The notes beneath the pieces were generated by a model. It was not told the origin of the DNA. It saw only the letters and a program-made list of their open reading frames with translations, and did not search any database. Position numbers and translations under genes: made by a program. Positions 1 to 6,206 of a stretch of 20,053 nucleotides of DNA are shown here, piece after piece. This DNA comes from a virus: the IMG/VR virus record IMGVR_UViG_3300031773_000062, positions 1 to 20,053 of that record. One strand, given 5' to 3'. The number at the start of each line of letters is the position of its first letter. The stretch's first letter is position 1.

Positions 1-31
1 AATAAAGCGTTTCGACCCCTTTAAGTAATAT

Positions 32-253
32 ATGACAAATAAACCAATAATTAATCTGAAAGACCCTAACCCAACTTGGTTCAACTTGAACTTACAGACT
101 AAGCTAGAGATTGATACTGATCTTATCATAAATAATGCTAAGGCCAAGGTTGATGACAAACATTACAGAAAAAGTTCTACGTTTAAAAAGCGTAAGCAAC
201 TAAGAAAGACAGGGGGATATAATCCAGAAGAGATTTACCCCTCCGTAAACTGA
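32..253 (+). CDS. small hypothetical protein, 73 aa
   Basis: I do not recognise this gene. The product is polar, with an Asn/Pro-rich N-terminus (IINLKDPNPTW) and a strongly basic stretch near residues 45-60 (KSSTFKKRKQLRK), which could bind nucleic acid, though that is only inference. No membrane segment or signal peptide is visible. The ATG is preceded by A/T-rich DNA without a Shine-Dalgarno motif, as for nearly all genes here. The stop lies just before the -35 box of the next unit at 257, so it closes a transcription unit that begins left of the window. Confidence 0.6.
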   Translation: MTNKPIINLKDPNPTWFNLNLQTKLEIDTDLIINNAKAKVDDKHYRKSSTFKKRKQLRKTGGYNPEEIYPSVN

Positions 254-256
254 GGC

Positions 257-284
257 TTGACAATTAATTCAACCATGTCATAAT
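257..284 (+). promoter_or_regulatory. promoter, leaderless start for 292 gene
   Basis: TTGACA (257-262), 16-bp spacer, CATAAT (279-284). The ATG of the SprT-like gene begins 7 nt after the -10 box, so the transcript should start at or within a base or two of the start codon. Confidence 0.75.
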
Positions 285-291
285 TAAAGGC

Positions 292-792
292 ATGAAATTG
301 ATAAAAGCTCAAATCTTGTGTGTGCGTCTCATGGTTAAATGGGGCGTTTTTGGTAAAGGCAACCTCAAGTGGAAATGGGGTGGATTCACGAACAAGCGGA
401 AAACGCTAGGTGAATGTTACATTGAGGAAGGGGATCGTAAGATTTGTTTGAGCAGGCATTACGTTGACCAGAATGACGAGGCAATGGTAACGAATACAAT
501 TTTACATGAAATTGCCCATGCCCTAGATACATTGGAGCGTGGAGATTCAGCACATGACGAAAACTTCAGAAAGTGGTGCAGACACGTAGGATGCCCAGAA
601 GATACTCGCAACGGCAACGCAAAGGTTAAATATTTATACAACGACAAATGTTGTGGCACTAACTTCCGCAGACATCGCCTATTTAAAGAGAACACTTATC
701 ATTGCAAGAAATGCGATAGAGAATTGTTTGTTAAGCAAAAAACAGCAAAACAATATAACTTAAATCCAGACGATATTATATCAATACGATGA
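292..792 (+). CDS. SprT-like zinc metalloprotease
   Basis: A 166-aa SprT/Spartan-type putative zinc metallopeptidase. The HEIAH motif at about residues 72-76 supplies two zinc-ligand histidines and the catalytic Glu, and the downstream HDENF (around residue 88) carries the expected third ligand. The C-terminal third holds a small zinc ribbon, with cysteine pairs near 120-121 and 138/141 (CHCKKC-like spacing), typical of the SprT family. Family members cut DNA-protein crosslinks in cells, and phage copies are common but uncharacterised. The start at 292 is fixed by the promoter whose -10 box ends 7 nt upstream. The stop overlaps the ATG of the next lipoprotein gene by 4 nt (ATGA), implying translational coupling. 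Confidence 0.88.
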   Translation: MKLIKAQILCVRLMVKWGVFGKGNLKWKWGGFTNKRKTLGECYIEEGDRKICLSRHYVDQNDEAMVTNTILHEIAHALDTLERGDSAHDENFRKWCRHVGCPEDTRNGNAKVKYLYNDKCCGTNFRRHRLFKENTYHCKKCDRELFVKQKTAKQYNLNPDDIISIR

Positions 793-1031
793 AATACATT
801 ATAATCACATTATTATTCTTATCAAGTTGCGCCACTAACGATATAGTGGAATTGCACAATACAGGGTCAACACGGGTAACTCCAGATGATTTAGGAGACA
901 ATGACCTAGAGCATCGCCTTAAGGCTCAAGAGCTAGGTATTTCCTATGTAGACTACCTTCACCTCCTTAATAATAACAAGACAAGAGTAAATAGGTCGTA
1001 CTTTAAATTAAGACATGACCATAATGAGTAA
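789..1031 (+). CDS. small predicted lipoprotein, 80 aa
   Basis: The N-terminus is a short basic/hydrophobic signal peptide ending in a lipobox-like LFLSSC at about residues 9-14, so the mature protein should be lipid-anchored at Cys14 in the cell envelope of the infected host. The rest is soluble and charged, with a motif LKAQELGISYVDYL around residues 45-58. No family is recognised. Phage lipoproteins sometimes act in superinfection exclusion, but nothing here proves that. It is translationally coupled (ATGA) to the SprT-like gene. Confidence 0.72.
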   Translation: MKYIIITLLFLSSCATNDIVELHNTGSTRVTPDDLGDNDLEHRLKAQELGISYVDYLHLLNNNKTRVNRSYFKLRHDHNE

Positions 1032-1104
1032 ATGTGAGGATAAAAAAATATTAGGCAAATATAAAGAAAATTTCTGTAAGTTAATGGTTGAAGGGTTGAG
1101 CTAA
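1024..1104 (+). CDS. possible 26-aa peptide
   Basis: A short reading frame (MSKCEDKKILGKY...) overlaps the 3' end of the lipoprotein gene by 8 nt and stops just before the first 33-bp hairpin. The charged, Cys-containing composition looks protein-like and the overlap fits the tight coupling seen elsewhere. At this length it is only a candidate. Confidence 0.35.
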   Translation: MSKCEDKKILGKYKENFCKLMVEGLS

Positions 1105-1120
1105 AAAATCATCCTAGAAA

Positions 1121-1153
1121 TTGGCACGGAAATCGCAGCCCGCCCCGTGCCAA
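1121..1153 (+). repeat. 33-bp hairpin repeat, copy 1
   Basis: Arms TTGGCACGG and CCGTGCCAA flank the conserved core GCAGCCCGCC. It lies 40 bp upstream of the TTGCGT box of the next promoter. The left half of the core (AAATC) departs from the consensus, so only the outer 9 bp pair cleanly. Confidence 0.9.
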
Positions 1154-1193
1154 TTATACAGCCAAAGTTTTTTCAATTTCACGCTTTTTTTTC

Positions 1194-1221
1194 TTGCGTA
1201 TTACAGGAAACTCTATTTAAT
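1194..1221 (+). promoter_or_regulatory. promoter, second class (TTGCGT / TTTAAT)
   Basis: TTGCGT (1194-1199), 16-bp spacer, TTTAAT (1216-1221) inside the shared block CTATTTAATTAA. The ATG at 1229 is 7 nt downstream, predicting a leaderless mRNA. Matching promoters lie at 3126, 4429 and 11196. Confidence 0.65.
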
Positions 1222-1228
1222 TAAAGGT

Positions 1229-1639
1229 ATGAAAAGTAGAAAACCACATGACCCACGTTATGACCTCGATGACTCTCGCAAAGTATTCATCTATAAGAAC
1301 CTGCACAAAGATTGCTGGTCTATTAAACAGGACGGATTGGTGAAGGCTCATTCCGATAAAGACCCGATTAATTTATACAGCGCAAGTATGTATGTCAACA
1401 GCAAGGGCAGACAGAGAGTATTGAGGGAAAAGAGGAAAAACGTTCATGCAGGAATCAAAGGATACCTTTCCCATCCCGATCCATCCTTTGAATCTTGGGA
1501 TGACGTAGGATGGTGGGAAATGGCCCCCATTACCTATAACCCCTACAAGTATAAATCTTTTGTAGATAAACGAACGGAAAAACCAAGATGGTTCGCCTCA
1601 TTCGTAAAATTGTACCCAAACGAAGTAAGAGTGATATAA
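1229..1639 (+). CDS. conserved phage hypothetical protein, 136 aa
   Basis: The frame is open upstream through the hairpin repeat, but the start is taken at 1229 because the -10 box ends 7 nt before it. The segments NLHKDCWSIKQ (residues ~25-35) and RVLREKRKNVHAGIKGY (~65-80) resemble a widespread uncharacterised phage and bacterial family with an 'NLH-CWS ... RxRVLREKxKNVHA' signature. The C-terminal half (YKYKSFVDKR...) looks like a second small module. No catalytic motif, signal peptide or membrane segment is seen. It heads a co-directional cluster of six small genes ending in tRNA-Cys. Confidence 0.8.
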   Translation: MKSRKPHDPRYDLDDSRKVFIYKNLHKDCWSIKQDGLVKAHSDKDPINLYSASMYVNSKGRQRVLREKRKNVHAGIKGYLSHPDPSFESWDDVGWWEMAPITYNPYKYKSFVDKRTEKPRWFASFVKLYPNEVRVI

Positions 1640-1640
1640 A

Positions 1641-1883
1641 ATGTTATTACAAAGCCAACTACTACAAGAACACCTTGACCACGAATTCGGAGCAAGATAT
1701 GATGATGTGCGTGAGCGTTACTCTGCTGAAATTAGAGATTTAGAGATTGACGATCTTATGACCGCAGACTATCATGAATACATGGATAAAGTTTATGATG
1801 CAGGTTATGGAGATGACTCTGACGCATATGAAGCTAATTGGAAAAGAACTAAAGAATACGCAGAACTAAACCTTAATGGATAA
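1641..1883 (+). CDS. acidic helical hypothetical protein, 80 aa
   Basis: An Asp/Glu/Tyr-rich protein, mostly predicted helix, with repeated DD and EY motifs and no Cys. It starts 1 nt after the upstream stop and overlaps the next gene by 8 nt, so it should be made from the same transcript. The strong acidity is shared with several neighbours and would suit a DNA-mimic or protein-binding role, but no family is recognised and that is speculation. Confidence 0.7.
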   Translation: MLLQSQLLQEHLDHEFGARYDDVRERYSAEIRDLEIDDLMTADYHEYMDKVYDAGYGDDSDAYEANWKRTKEYAELNLNG

Positions 1884-2163
1884 AAAAATGGATATACCTA
1901 ACTACGACTACTTACAACTGCATCAAGATGAATACGGCTTTACTGTCAAAGGTTACCTTAACGATGGTTACCCGAAGAATTCCGTTTGTGTGGGCATGAC
2001 AAGGATTGATTTCCTCGACACGTTTGATACGGAAGAGGATGCCCTTTCTGCCTTCCCTTCTTTGAAAGGGGAAGACGGAGAGATTTCTTATGGACATAAA
2101 CTCTTTGATGACGAACTCAAAGACGTTTCCCACATTCCAAACACACCTGACCTATATATGTAA
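1876..2163 (+). CDS. small phage hypothetical protein, 95 aa
   Basis: The central segment GFTVKGYLNDGYPKNSVCVG followed by FLDTFDTEEDALSAFP looks like a compact beta-then-helix domain that I have seen in small phage and marine bacterial hypothetical proteins. Function is unknown. The ATG at 1876 overlaps the preceding gene; a second in-frame ATG at 1888 is an alternative start. No membrane segment is visible. Confidence 0.72.
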   Translation: MDKKMDIPNYDYLQLHQDEYGFTVKGYLNDGYPKNSVCVGMTRIDFLDTFDTEEDALSAFPSLKGEDGEISYGHKLFDDELKDVSHIPNTPDLYM

Positions 2164-2164
2164 A

Positions 2165-2395
2165 ATGAGAAAATTCAGAATACCAGTAACTTGGGAAGTT
2201 AACGCTGTACAAGAAATTGAAGCAGACAGCCTAGAAGATGCAATCTCTATTGCCGAAGTAGACCAAACCCTTGACCTGCCCGAAAAGGTAGACTTTGTCG
2301 AAGGTTCTTACAAAGTAGATAAAACATTAATTGCTATGGTGGTCGAGTCTGTTGGGCTTGACAATCTTGCCGATAACGAAATGCTAAACATATGA
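2165..2395 (+). CDS. small hypothetical protein, 76 aa
   Basis: The product opens FRIPVTWEV and continues EIEADSLEDAISIAE, a beta-strand/helix pattern shared by many small phage proteins that read 'VTWEVxGxxxVEADSxEEAIxxAE'. The start at 2165 is 1 nt after the previous stop; an upstream in-frame ATG lies deep inside the preceding gene and is rejected. The stop overlaps the ATG of the next gene (ATGA at 2392-2395). Confidence 0.72.
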   Translation: MRKFRIPVTWEVNAVQEIEADSLEDAISIAEVDQTLDLPEKVDFVEGSYKVDKTLIAMVVESVGLDNLADNEMLNI

Positions 2396-2544
2396 ATTAC
2401 AGCGAATTATTCTTTGAGAAAAACAACGGCAATGACATGGATTTCTTTGTGGATCTAATCTCTCGCTTTCAACAACAGGGCGTAGACTTTGAGATTGAAG
2501 ATAGTACAGCAACTGGGTGCATAAGATTATTAATTAAAAAGTAA
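2392..2544 (+). CDS. 50-aa hypothetical protein
   Basis: The gene starts in an ATGA overlap with its upstream neighbour and stops 1 nt before the next ATG, so its place in the operon is well supported although it is short. The peptide begins MNYSELFFEKNNGND, is acidic in the middle and ends in a basic tail. No domain is recognised. Confidence 0.6.
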   Translation: MNYSELFFEKNNGNDMDFFVDLISRFQQQGVDFEIEDSTATGCIRLLIKK

Positions 2545-2545
2545 A

Positions 2546-2842
2546 ATGGATATGGACAGCAACAGATGTGCAGTAACCGATAGCGAAGACATTATTGATG
2601 ATTGCTATATTGAGATATCATTTGGCTATGGGTCTCCCAGAGATTTACAGACTTATAAATTTGGTGCGATTAAACATTGCATAGGCGAAGACATTTTGCA
2701 ATTGATTGCAGAAAAATTAGCTTGCGGTAAAACCCTAGAAGAATTTAGGACAGATAGTTTCGCACTTGAACGACTTAGTGATGACGAAAAATTTGACATG
2801 AGACATCCAAACCAAAACGACAGAACAGGTGTGGATGATTAA
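2546..2842 (+). CDS. acidic hypothetical protein, 98 aa
   Basis: A charged protein with a central beta-like block (CYIEISFGYGSPRDLQTYKFGAI is the region at residues ~20-42) and an acidic tail. I do not recognise it. The gene follows its neighbour by 1 nt, and its TAA stop is directly abutted by the first base of tRNA-Cys, so mRNA and tRNA must be separated by processing. Confidence 0.65.
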   Translation: MDMDSNRCAVTDSEDIIDDCYIEISFGYGSPRDLQTYKFGAIKHCIGEDILQLIAEKLACGKTLEEFRTDSFALERLSDDEKFDMRHPNQNDRTGVDD

Positions 2843-2916
2843 GTACCGATGGCCGAGCGGCTAGGCAGGGGTCTGCAAAACCCTTTACGTGGGTTCGAAT
2901 CCCACTCGGTACTCCA
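2843..2916 (+). tRNA. tRNA-Cys (GCA)
   Basis: A canonical 74-nt cloverleaf. The acceptor pairs GTACCGA with TCGGTAC, the D arm is GCC/GGC, and the anticodon loop CTGCAAA has GCA at 2875-2877. The T arm is GTGGG-TTCGAAT-CCCAC and the discriminator is U73, as expected for tRNA-Cys. CCA is encoded (2914-2916). It starts immediately after a stop codon and is followed 1 nt later by a hairpin repeat. Confidence 0.95.
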
Positions 2917-2917
2917 T

Positions 2918-2950
2918 TTGGCATCGGGCGTGCAGCCCGCCCCGTGCCAA
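2918..2950 (+). repeat. 33-bp hairpin repeat, copy 2
   Basis: This is the variant with TTGGCATCGGG in the left arm, and it begins 1 nt after the tRNA-Cys CCA. The only near-identical sibling is copy 4, which likewise follows a tRNA. It lies 40 bp before the -35 box at 2991. Confidence 0.9.
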
Positions 2951-2990
2951 TTTGTCCATAAAAAAAATTTTGTTTTTTGTGCGATTGCCC

Positions 2991-3018
2991 TTGACTTAAT
3001 CGTAAAAAAAGTCATACT
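2991..3018 (+). promoter_or_regulatory. promoter, leaderless start for 3026 gene
   Basis: TTGACT (2991-2996), 16-bp spacer, CATACT (3013-3018) within GTCATACT. The ATG at 3026 is 7 nt after the -10 box. The upstream A8/T6 tract resembles an UP element. Confidence 0.7.
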
Positions 3019-3025
3019 TAATGTT

Positions 3026-3139
3026 ATGAAAGTTAAGGTAAGAAAGACAGGAATCTTTAGTAAGGCTCGCCCTCACCAGCGCGTCAACAAAATCTTGCCT
3101 CGGAAACAAAAGCACAAAAAAAGTGTTGACGTTTCCTAA
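3026..3139 (+). CDS. basic 37-aa peptide
   Basis: A very basic small protein (KVKVRKTGIFSKARPHQRVNK...), rich in Lys, Arg and His, consistent with binding nucleic acid. Its own promoter places the -10 box 7 nt before this ATG; another ATG lies 5 nt further upstream in a different frame. The 3' end of the gene contains the -35 box of the next promoter (3126). No family is recognised. Confidence 0.5.
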   Translation: MKVKVRKTGIFSKARPHQRVNKILPRKQKHKKSVDVS

Positions 3140-3153
3140 AAAACCTATTTAAT
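3126..3153 (+). promoter_or_regulatory. promoter, second class, for DUF932 gene
   Basis: TTGACG (3126-3131), 16-bp spacer, TTTAAT (3148-3153) within CTATTTAATTAA. Transcription should start near 3160, giving a ~28-nt A/C-rich leader without a Shine-Dalgarno motif before ATG 3189. Confidence 0.65.
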
Positions 3154-3188
3154 TAAACGTAACAATTAACCAAAAAACAAAAAAAACT

Positions 3189-3962
3189 ATGCAACAACTC
3201 AACTTGTCCATCTGCGGTTCTGATCGTACTAAAGCATCCTTTGAAGAAGTTCTGGCAGTTCAGACTCCTCAAAAGACCGAAACTTGGACTCCTATTAGTC
3301 ATGGGTTCCTCATTGACCAAACCAAGAAAAAGCTCGATGAAAATGGTTTCGACATTGTCGATGAGAATCACAACCTTGCTCGTTTTGGTCAGCGTTACTT
3401 TGGCCTGATGCAAGTGCAAGATCGCTCGGCTCCAGAAAATCCAGATCGGGCAACTATCGTTGGTCTTCGCAATGGTCACGACAAGTGCTTTCCTGCTGGC
3501 ATTATGGCTGGGGATGCACCTTTCGTTTGTTCCAATCTTATTTTTAACAATGAGATCGTGATCGCTCGCCGTCATACTAAGAACATTGACAACCTAGATG
3601 TAGCTGGCAATATCTTCCAGAAGATTGCCAATGCCATTGGTCAACTGCGTGAATCTTGGGTTGGTCAAGAAAAACGTGTCAACTCTTACAAGGAATATGA
3701 CCTTTCCTCAACCTCGGAGGCTAATGACCTCATTATCCGTGCGTTCCAAAATGGTTCTTGCTCCAAAACTCAAATTGCTGATATTGTCGGGCAATGGAAC
3801 AAACCAAATCACAACGAGTTTGCAGATCGGAATCTGTACTCTCTTTACAATTCATTCAGCGAGGTCTGGAAGGGTAATCTCGGATTGCTTCCTAATCGTT
3901 CAACTCAACTTCACGCCCTGTTTGACTCGGTGGCTGAATCACCTGAAGTGGTGGAGGTTTAA
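3189..3962 (+). CDS. DUF932-family phage/plasmid protein
   Basis: A 257-aa protein resembling DUF932 (phage/plasmid-like protein TIGR03299 group). The recognisable core is LRNGHDKCFPAGIMAGDAP-F-CSNLIF followed by EIVIARRHTKNI at about residues 95-135; the rest is helical. Family members are widespread in phages, plasmids and integrative elements, and their function is not established. The gene is larger than its neighbours, has its own promoter and an A-rich leader, and uses many C- and T-ending codons. It begins a two-gene unit that ends in a clear intrinsic terminator at 4284. One in-frame overlap on each strand is a shadow. Confidence 0.83.
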   Translation: MQQLNLSICGSDRTKASFEEVLAVQTPQKTETWTPISHGFLIDQTKKKLDENGFDIVDENHNLARFGQRYFGLMQVQDRSAPENPDRATIVGLRNGHDKCFPAGIMAGDAPFVCSNLIFNNEIVIARRHTKNIDNLDVAGNIFQKIANAIGQLRESWVGQEKRVNSYKEYDLSSTSEANDLIIRAFQNGSCSKTQIADIVGQWNKPNHNEFADRNLYSLYNSFSEVWKGNLGLLPNRSTQLHALFDSVAESPEVVEV

Positions 3963-4012
3963 ACCTCCCCCACTTACTTAACTTAAAAATGAATAAACTA
4001 TATTATTATATT

Positions 4013-4252
4013 ATGAGAAACACCGCATCCAACATTGATCAAGTAGTAGTCGGCGCACAAGGCCGTTTCGTTTCCCTTCTCGTAGGTAAGGGAATTAATC
4101 GTCAAGCTCATTCGGCCAAGATTGATCGGGTGACTGATTCATTCGTTTATTTTACCGATTACAATTCGGGCAAGACTGCTCGCAAGGTTCGCACCGATGC
4201 GGTTTTGCGTGTCGCTTGTGGCAAGGCTATTTACTCTCGAGTAAAAGTTTAA
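4013..4252 (+). CDS. conserved small phage protein, 79 aa
   Basis: The product (MRNTASNIDQVVVGAQGRF...) is a beta-rich small domain; the segments VVGAQGRFVSLLVG, KIDRVTDSFVYFTDYNSGK and TDAVLRVACG recall a common small phage hypothetical family. An ATG 24 nt upstream (3989) is in frame, but its extra residues MNKLYYYI derive from an A/T-rich promoter-like stretch, so 4013 is preferred. It follows the DUF932 gene by 50 nt and may be co-transcribed or have a weak promoter of its own. Confidence 0.72.
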   Translation: MRNTASNIDQVVVGAQGRFVSLLVGKGINRQAHSAKIDRVTDSFVYFTDYNSGKTARKVRTDAVLRVACGKAIYSRVKV

Positions 4253-4283
4253 GCCCTATACATCCCTACCCCTTGCTGAAACG

Positions 4284-4313
4284 CCCCTTCCCTTAATTGG
4301 GAGGGGGTTTTTT
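4284..4313 (+). terminator. intrinsic terminator
   Basis: CCCCTTCCC (4284-4292) pairs with GGGAGGGG (4299-4306) around a TTAATT loop, followed by six T. It closes the DUF932 unit. Confidence 0.85.
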
Positions 4314-4346
4314 ATTTAGAAATTATACCGACCAGGCCCTTGCAAA

Positions 4347-4379
4347 TTGGCACGGGACGGGCTGCCGACCCCATGCCAA
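4347..4379 (+). repeat. 33-bp hairpin repeat, copy 3
   Basis: TTGGCACGGG and CCCATGCCAA arms around an ACGGGCTGCCGA core. The ATG in the right arm replaces GTG, giving one G.T pair. It follows a conventional terminator by 33 bp, so here the hairpin is not needed for termination. Confidence 0.88.
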
Positions 4380-4428
4380 TCCGTCAAGCTTTTATTATTA
4401 TCTTTTTTCTTACTTTATGATTTTTTTC

Positions 4429-4456
4429 TTGCGTATTTCTCAAAAATCTATTTAAT
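4429..4456 (+). promoter_or_regulatory. promoter, second class, leaderless start
   Basis: TTGCGT (4429-4434), 16-bp spacer, TTTAAT (4451-4456) in CTATTTAATTAA, nearly identical to the promoter at 1194. ATG 4464 is 7 nt downstream. Confidence 0.65.
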
Positions 4457-4463
4457 TAAGGTT

Positions 4464-5099
4464 ATGAAAATTAAACAATTATTCGCAAACATAAAACCAT
4501 CTCATCTTCCCATAAATCCTGACACCATCACAAAGTATGATCGTAATCGCAGGGAACTTGAAAACTTCCTAGTCTTTTCAATCGTGGTCGCAGGAAAGAA
4601 GTCCGACATCCAAGCTCAAAAGCTCAAGGAGTTTTATGCTTCGCGTATGTTACATGGTGCAGATCATCTGGGCCTATTCGATTACATTCGCCAACTAAAG
4701 AGTAGTAACGCACTTATACCAGAGTTGCAGTTGGTTAAAATGGGGCAGTACATTAGAATCAGCAATGCATTATCTTCTTTAGTGGATAAAAAATTGAATC
4801 TATTTGAATGCTCGCTTGAAGACCTAGTTTCAGTAAAAGGAATCTCATTCAAGACAGCAAATTTTTTCTTGACTCACACAAGGAGGAGGCATAACGTACC
4901 TGTATTAGATACTCACGTTCTTAAATTCTTAAAAGACCAAGGGATAGAAAATGTACCAAAGTCAACTCCACAAGTTTTTAAGGTATATAATTTCTTTGCA
5001 GATAAGTTTGTCGAGATAGCAGAACGGATGAAGATGTCAGTTGCTGACCTTGACTTGAAAGTCTGGAAACAATACTCAAAATCAACCATAAGGGGATAA
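4464..5099 (+). CDS. HhH-GPD DNA glycosylase-like protein
   Basis: A 211-aa base-excision-repair glycosylase of the HhH-GPD superfamily. The helix-hairpin-helix is LVSVKGISFKTANFFL (residues ~121-136). Lys130 aligns with the catalytic lysine of endonuclease III/Ogg1-type enzymes, and VPVLDTHVLKFL (145-156) carries the conserved catalytic Asp149. There are no C-terminal Fe-S cysteines. The N-terminal part (ELENFLVFSIVVAGK, GQYIRI) and C-terminal part (DLDLKVWKQYS) match what I recall of phage '8-oxoguanine glycosylase-like' proteins. The frame is open upstream through the hairpin, but the promoter position sets the start at 4464. It likely removes damaged bases or generates abasic sites; the substrate is unknown. 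Confidence 0.83.
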   Translation: MKIKQLFANIKPSHLPINPDTITKYDRNRRELENFLVFSIVVAGKKSDIQAQKLKEFYASRMLHGADHLGLFDYIRQLKSSNALIPELQLVKMGQYIRISNALSSLVDKKLNLFECSLEDLVSVKGISFKTANFFLTHTRRRHNVPVLDTHVLKFLKDQGIENVPKSTPQVFKVYNFFADKFVEIAERMKMSVADLDLKVWKQYSKSTIRG

Positions 5100-5327
5100 A
5101 TGACTGAAGCTATACCACATCCAGTAATGGAACCAAAACTATACGAACTGAAGATTGCATCTTCTGTTTACGAACCGCAGTACAATGTAGATTGGTGCGA
5201 CAAGGTAGACGCATGGATCACGACATTTGTAGATCATTATAACAAGGACGATACAATGGAGTATATGTTCAACTCAAAAGATAAACTAGAAGAAATTCTT
5301 CTTGAACTAATGGAGGCAATTAACTAA
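5100..5327 (+). CDS. acidic hypothetical protein, 75 aa
   Basis: It starts at the base after the glycosylase stop and is followed without a gap by the next gene, so it belongs to the glycosylase transcript. The product has Pro/Tyr-rich N-terminal segments and an acidic, probably helical C-terminal half (SKDKLEEILLELMEAI). No family is recognised. Confidence 0.68.
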   Translation: MTEAIPHPVMEPKLYELKIASSVYEPQYNVDWCDKVDAWITTFVDHYNKDDTMEYMFNSKDKLEEILLELMEAIN

Positions 5328-5528
5328 ATGAAAAAGCTAAAAGTAGAAATCATTCATCCAGGGCTACGTGGACACTTCACTCAAGCAGGACAAAAGACAA
5401 TTAAATTCTGGGGAGCAAAAGGGTCAATCCGAAAAGGTGACGTTCGCCAAGACTTCTTTACTAAAGAGGTATTTAAGGTGCTAGAAGTGGATAGAAAAAA
5501 AGCTGAGATATTCCCAGAAGACTCTTGA
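5328..5528 (+). CDS. basic hypothetical protein, 66 aa
   Basis: A basic, beta-looking small protein (LKVEIIHPGLRGHFTQAGQK...). It directly abuts its upstream neighbour, and its TGA stop lies within the -35 box TTGACT of the next promoter. Such promoter-in-stop packing recurs at 11383, 11750 and 13104. Function unknown. Confidence 0.68.
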   Translation: MKKLKVEIIHPGLRGHFTQAGQKTIKFWGAKGSIRKGDVRQDFFTKEVFKVLEVDRKKAEIFPEDS

Positions 5529-5552
5529 CTCAACGCTAAATTCTGTCAGACT
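5525..5552 (+). promoter_or_regulatory. promoter, leaderless start for 5559 gene
   Basis: TTGACT (5525-5530, overlapping the preceding stop), 16-bp spacer, extended -10 TGTCAGACT with CAGACT at 5547-5552. ATG is 6 nt downstream. Confidence 0.75.
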
Positions 5553-5558
5553 ATTATA

Positions 5559-5780
5559 ATGAAAGATATAAAACAATTAGTAGGAATCGAATCAACGCAA
5601 GTCGCTGACCTGATTCAGCATCACCAAGATGTTCTTAAAGAAGATGAGCAGATTGTGGCAGACATAACTACTGCCAGATTGAGCTTGGAGTTCTTCATGG
5701 CATTAAAAGAAGACAATCGGGCTTATTACGAAGCAAAGAATATTAAACAAAAAATCTTACAACACTTGGGATTAGTATAA
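5559..5780 (+). CDS. helical hypothetical protein, 73 aa
   Basis: An almost entirely helical, charged protein (VADLIQHHQDVLKEDEQIVADI...) that may form a coiled coil. The start follows the -10 box by 6 nt, predicting leaderless translation. Its final A is the first base of the next gene's ATG (TAATG, 1-nt overlap), so the two are coupled. No family is recognised. Confidence 0.7.
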   Translation: MKDIKQLVGIESTQVADLIQHHQDVLKEDEQIVADITTARLSLEFFMALKEDNRAYYEAKNIKQKILQHLGLV

Positions 5781-5989
5781 TGAATAAAACACTAGTATTA
5801 GATACGCCAGAAGCAATCGATGGTTTTCGGGTTCGGGCTTTAAGGAGTGCGTTAAAACTTGAAGTCTTGGGTATGACCCGAAGAGGCGTTTCAGTTTACC
5901 GAATGGTTAAGGATGAATTCGGCTTTAAGGGAAGCAAACAAAAAGTCCTCGACCAACTGCTTGCTTATATAAAAGAGCATAACATTTAA
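5780..5989 (+). CDS. conserved phage/bacterial small protein, 69 aa
   Basis: The pattern VLDTPEAIDGFRVRALRSALKLEVLGMTRRG-S-Y-MVKDEFGFKGSKQKVLDQL matches a small uncharacterised family common in phages and prophages ('LRLEVLGMKRRGRSAYAIVKEEFGFKGNKQKVLxQ' type). It is helix-rich and basic. Its function is unknown, and nucleic-acid binding would be a guess. It overlaps the upstream gene by 1 nt and is the last gene before the tRNA-Leu region. Confidence 0.78.
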   Translation: MNKTLVLDTPEAIDGFRVRALRSALKLEVLGMTRRGVSVYRMVKDEFGFKGSKQKVLDQLLAYIKEHNI

Positions 5990-6000
5990 TAATATTATTT

Positions 6001-6108
6001 TAAGCGTCCAGTACAACGCCTTCATAGCCTCAATTTCGTTTGAATGTAAAAGAGGACAGGAGCGGTAAGACACTTTAGGATTTATTGGGAGTGGCGTCCC
6101 AACGCTTA
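6001..6108 (+). ncRNA. possible structured RNA upstream of tRNA-Leu
   Basis: This gap between a gene and tRNA-Leu has no credible ORF. TAAGCGT (6001-6007) is the exact complement of ACGCTTA (6102-6108), closing a 108-nt region. Inside, ACGCC (6016-6020) can pair with GGCGT (6093-6097), or TTGGGA/TCCCAA can form a competing hairpin, and CCTC/GAGG encloses a small A/T hairpin. It could be a tRNA leader or a small RNA; no family is recognised. Confidence 0.3.
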
Positions 6109-6118
6109 TATCACTTTT

Positions 6119-6204
6119 GCCCAAGTGGTGGAATGGTAGACACTACGGACTTAAAATCCGTTGCCGTAACAGGCGTGAGGGTTCGACTCCCTCCTTGGGC
6201 ACCA
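6119..6204 (+). tRNA. tRNA-Leu (UAA)
   Basis: An 86-nt class II tRNA. The acceptor pairs GCCCAAG with CTTGGGC. The anticodon stem is ACGGA/TCCGT with loop CTTAAAA (anticodon TAA at 6152-6154). It has a long variable arm (TGCCGTAACAGGCGTG), T arm GAGGG-TTCGACT-CCCTC, discriminator A and encoded CCA (6202-6204). It would read UUA codons, which are frequent in the A/T-rich genes of this window. A hairpin repeat starts 2 nt after the CCA. Confidence 0.95.
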
Positions 6205-6206
6205 AT

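Noticed and set aside
1121-1228. Upstream extension of the 1229 gene (and likewise of the 3026, 4464 and 11231 genes) through the hairpin repeat
   Set aside because: The extended frames translate the repeat and promoter themselves, giving dissimilar Cys/Pro/Phe-rich leaders. The -10 box lies 7 nt before the internal ATG in each case.
3153-3575. 140-aa leftward frame opposite the DUF932 gene
   Set aside because: It is antisense to a recognised conserved protein and has no promoter or start context.
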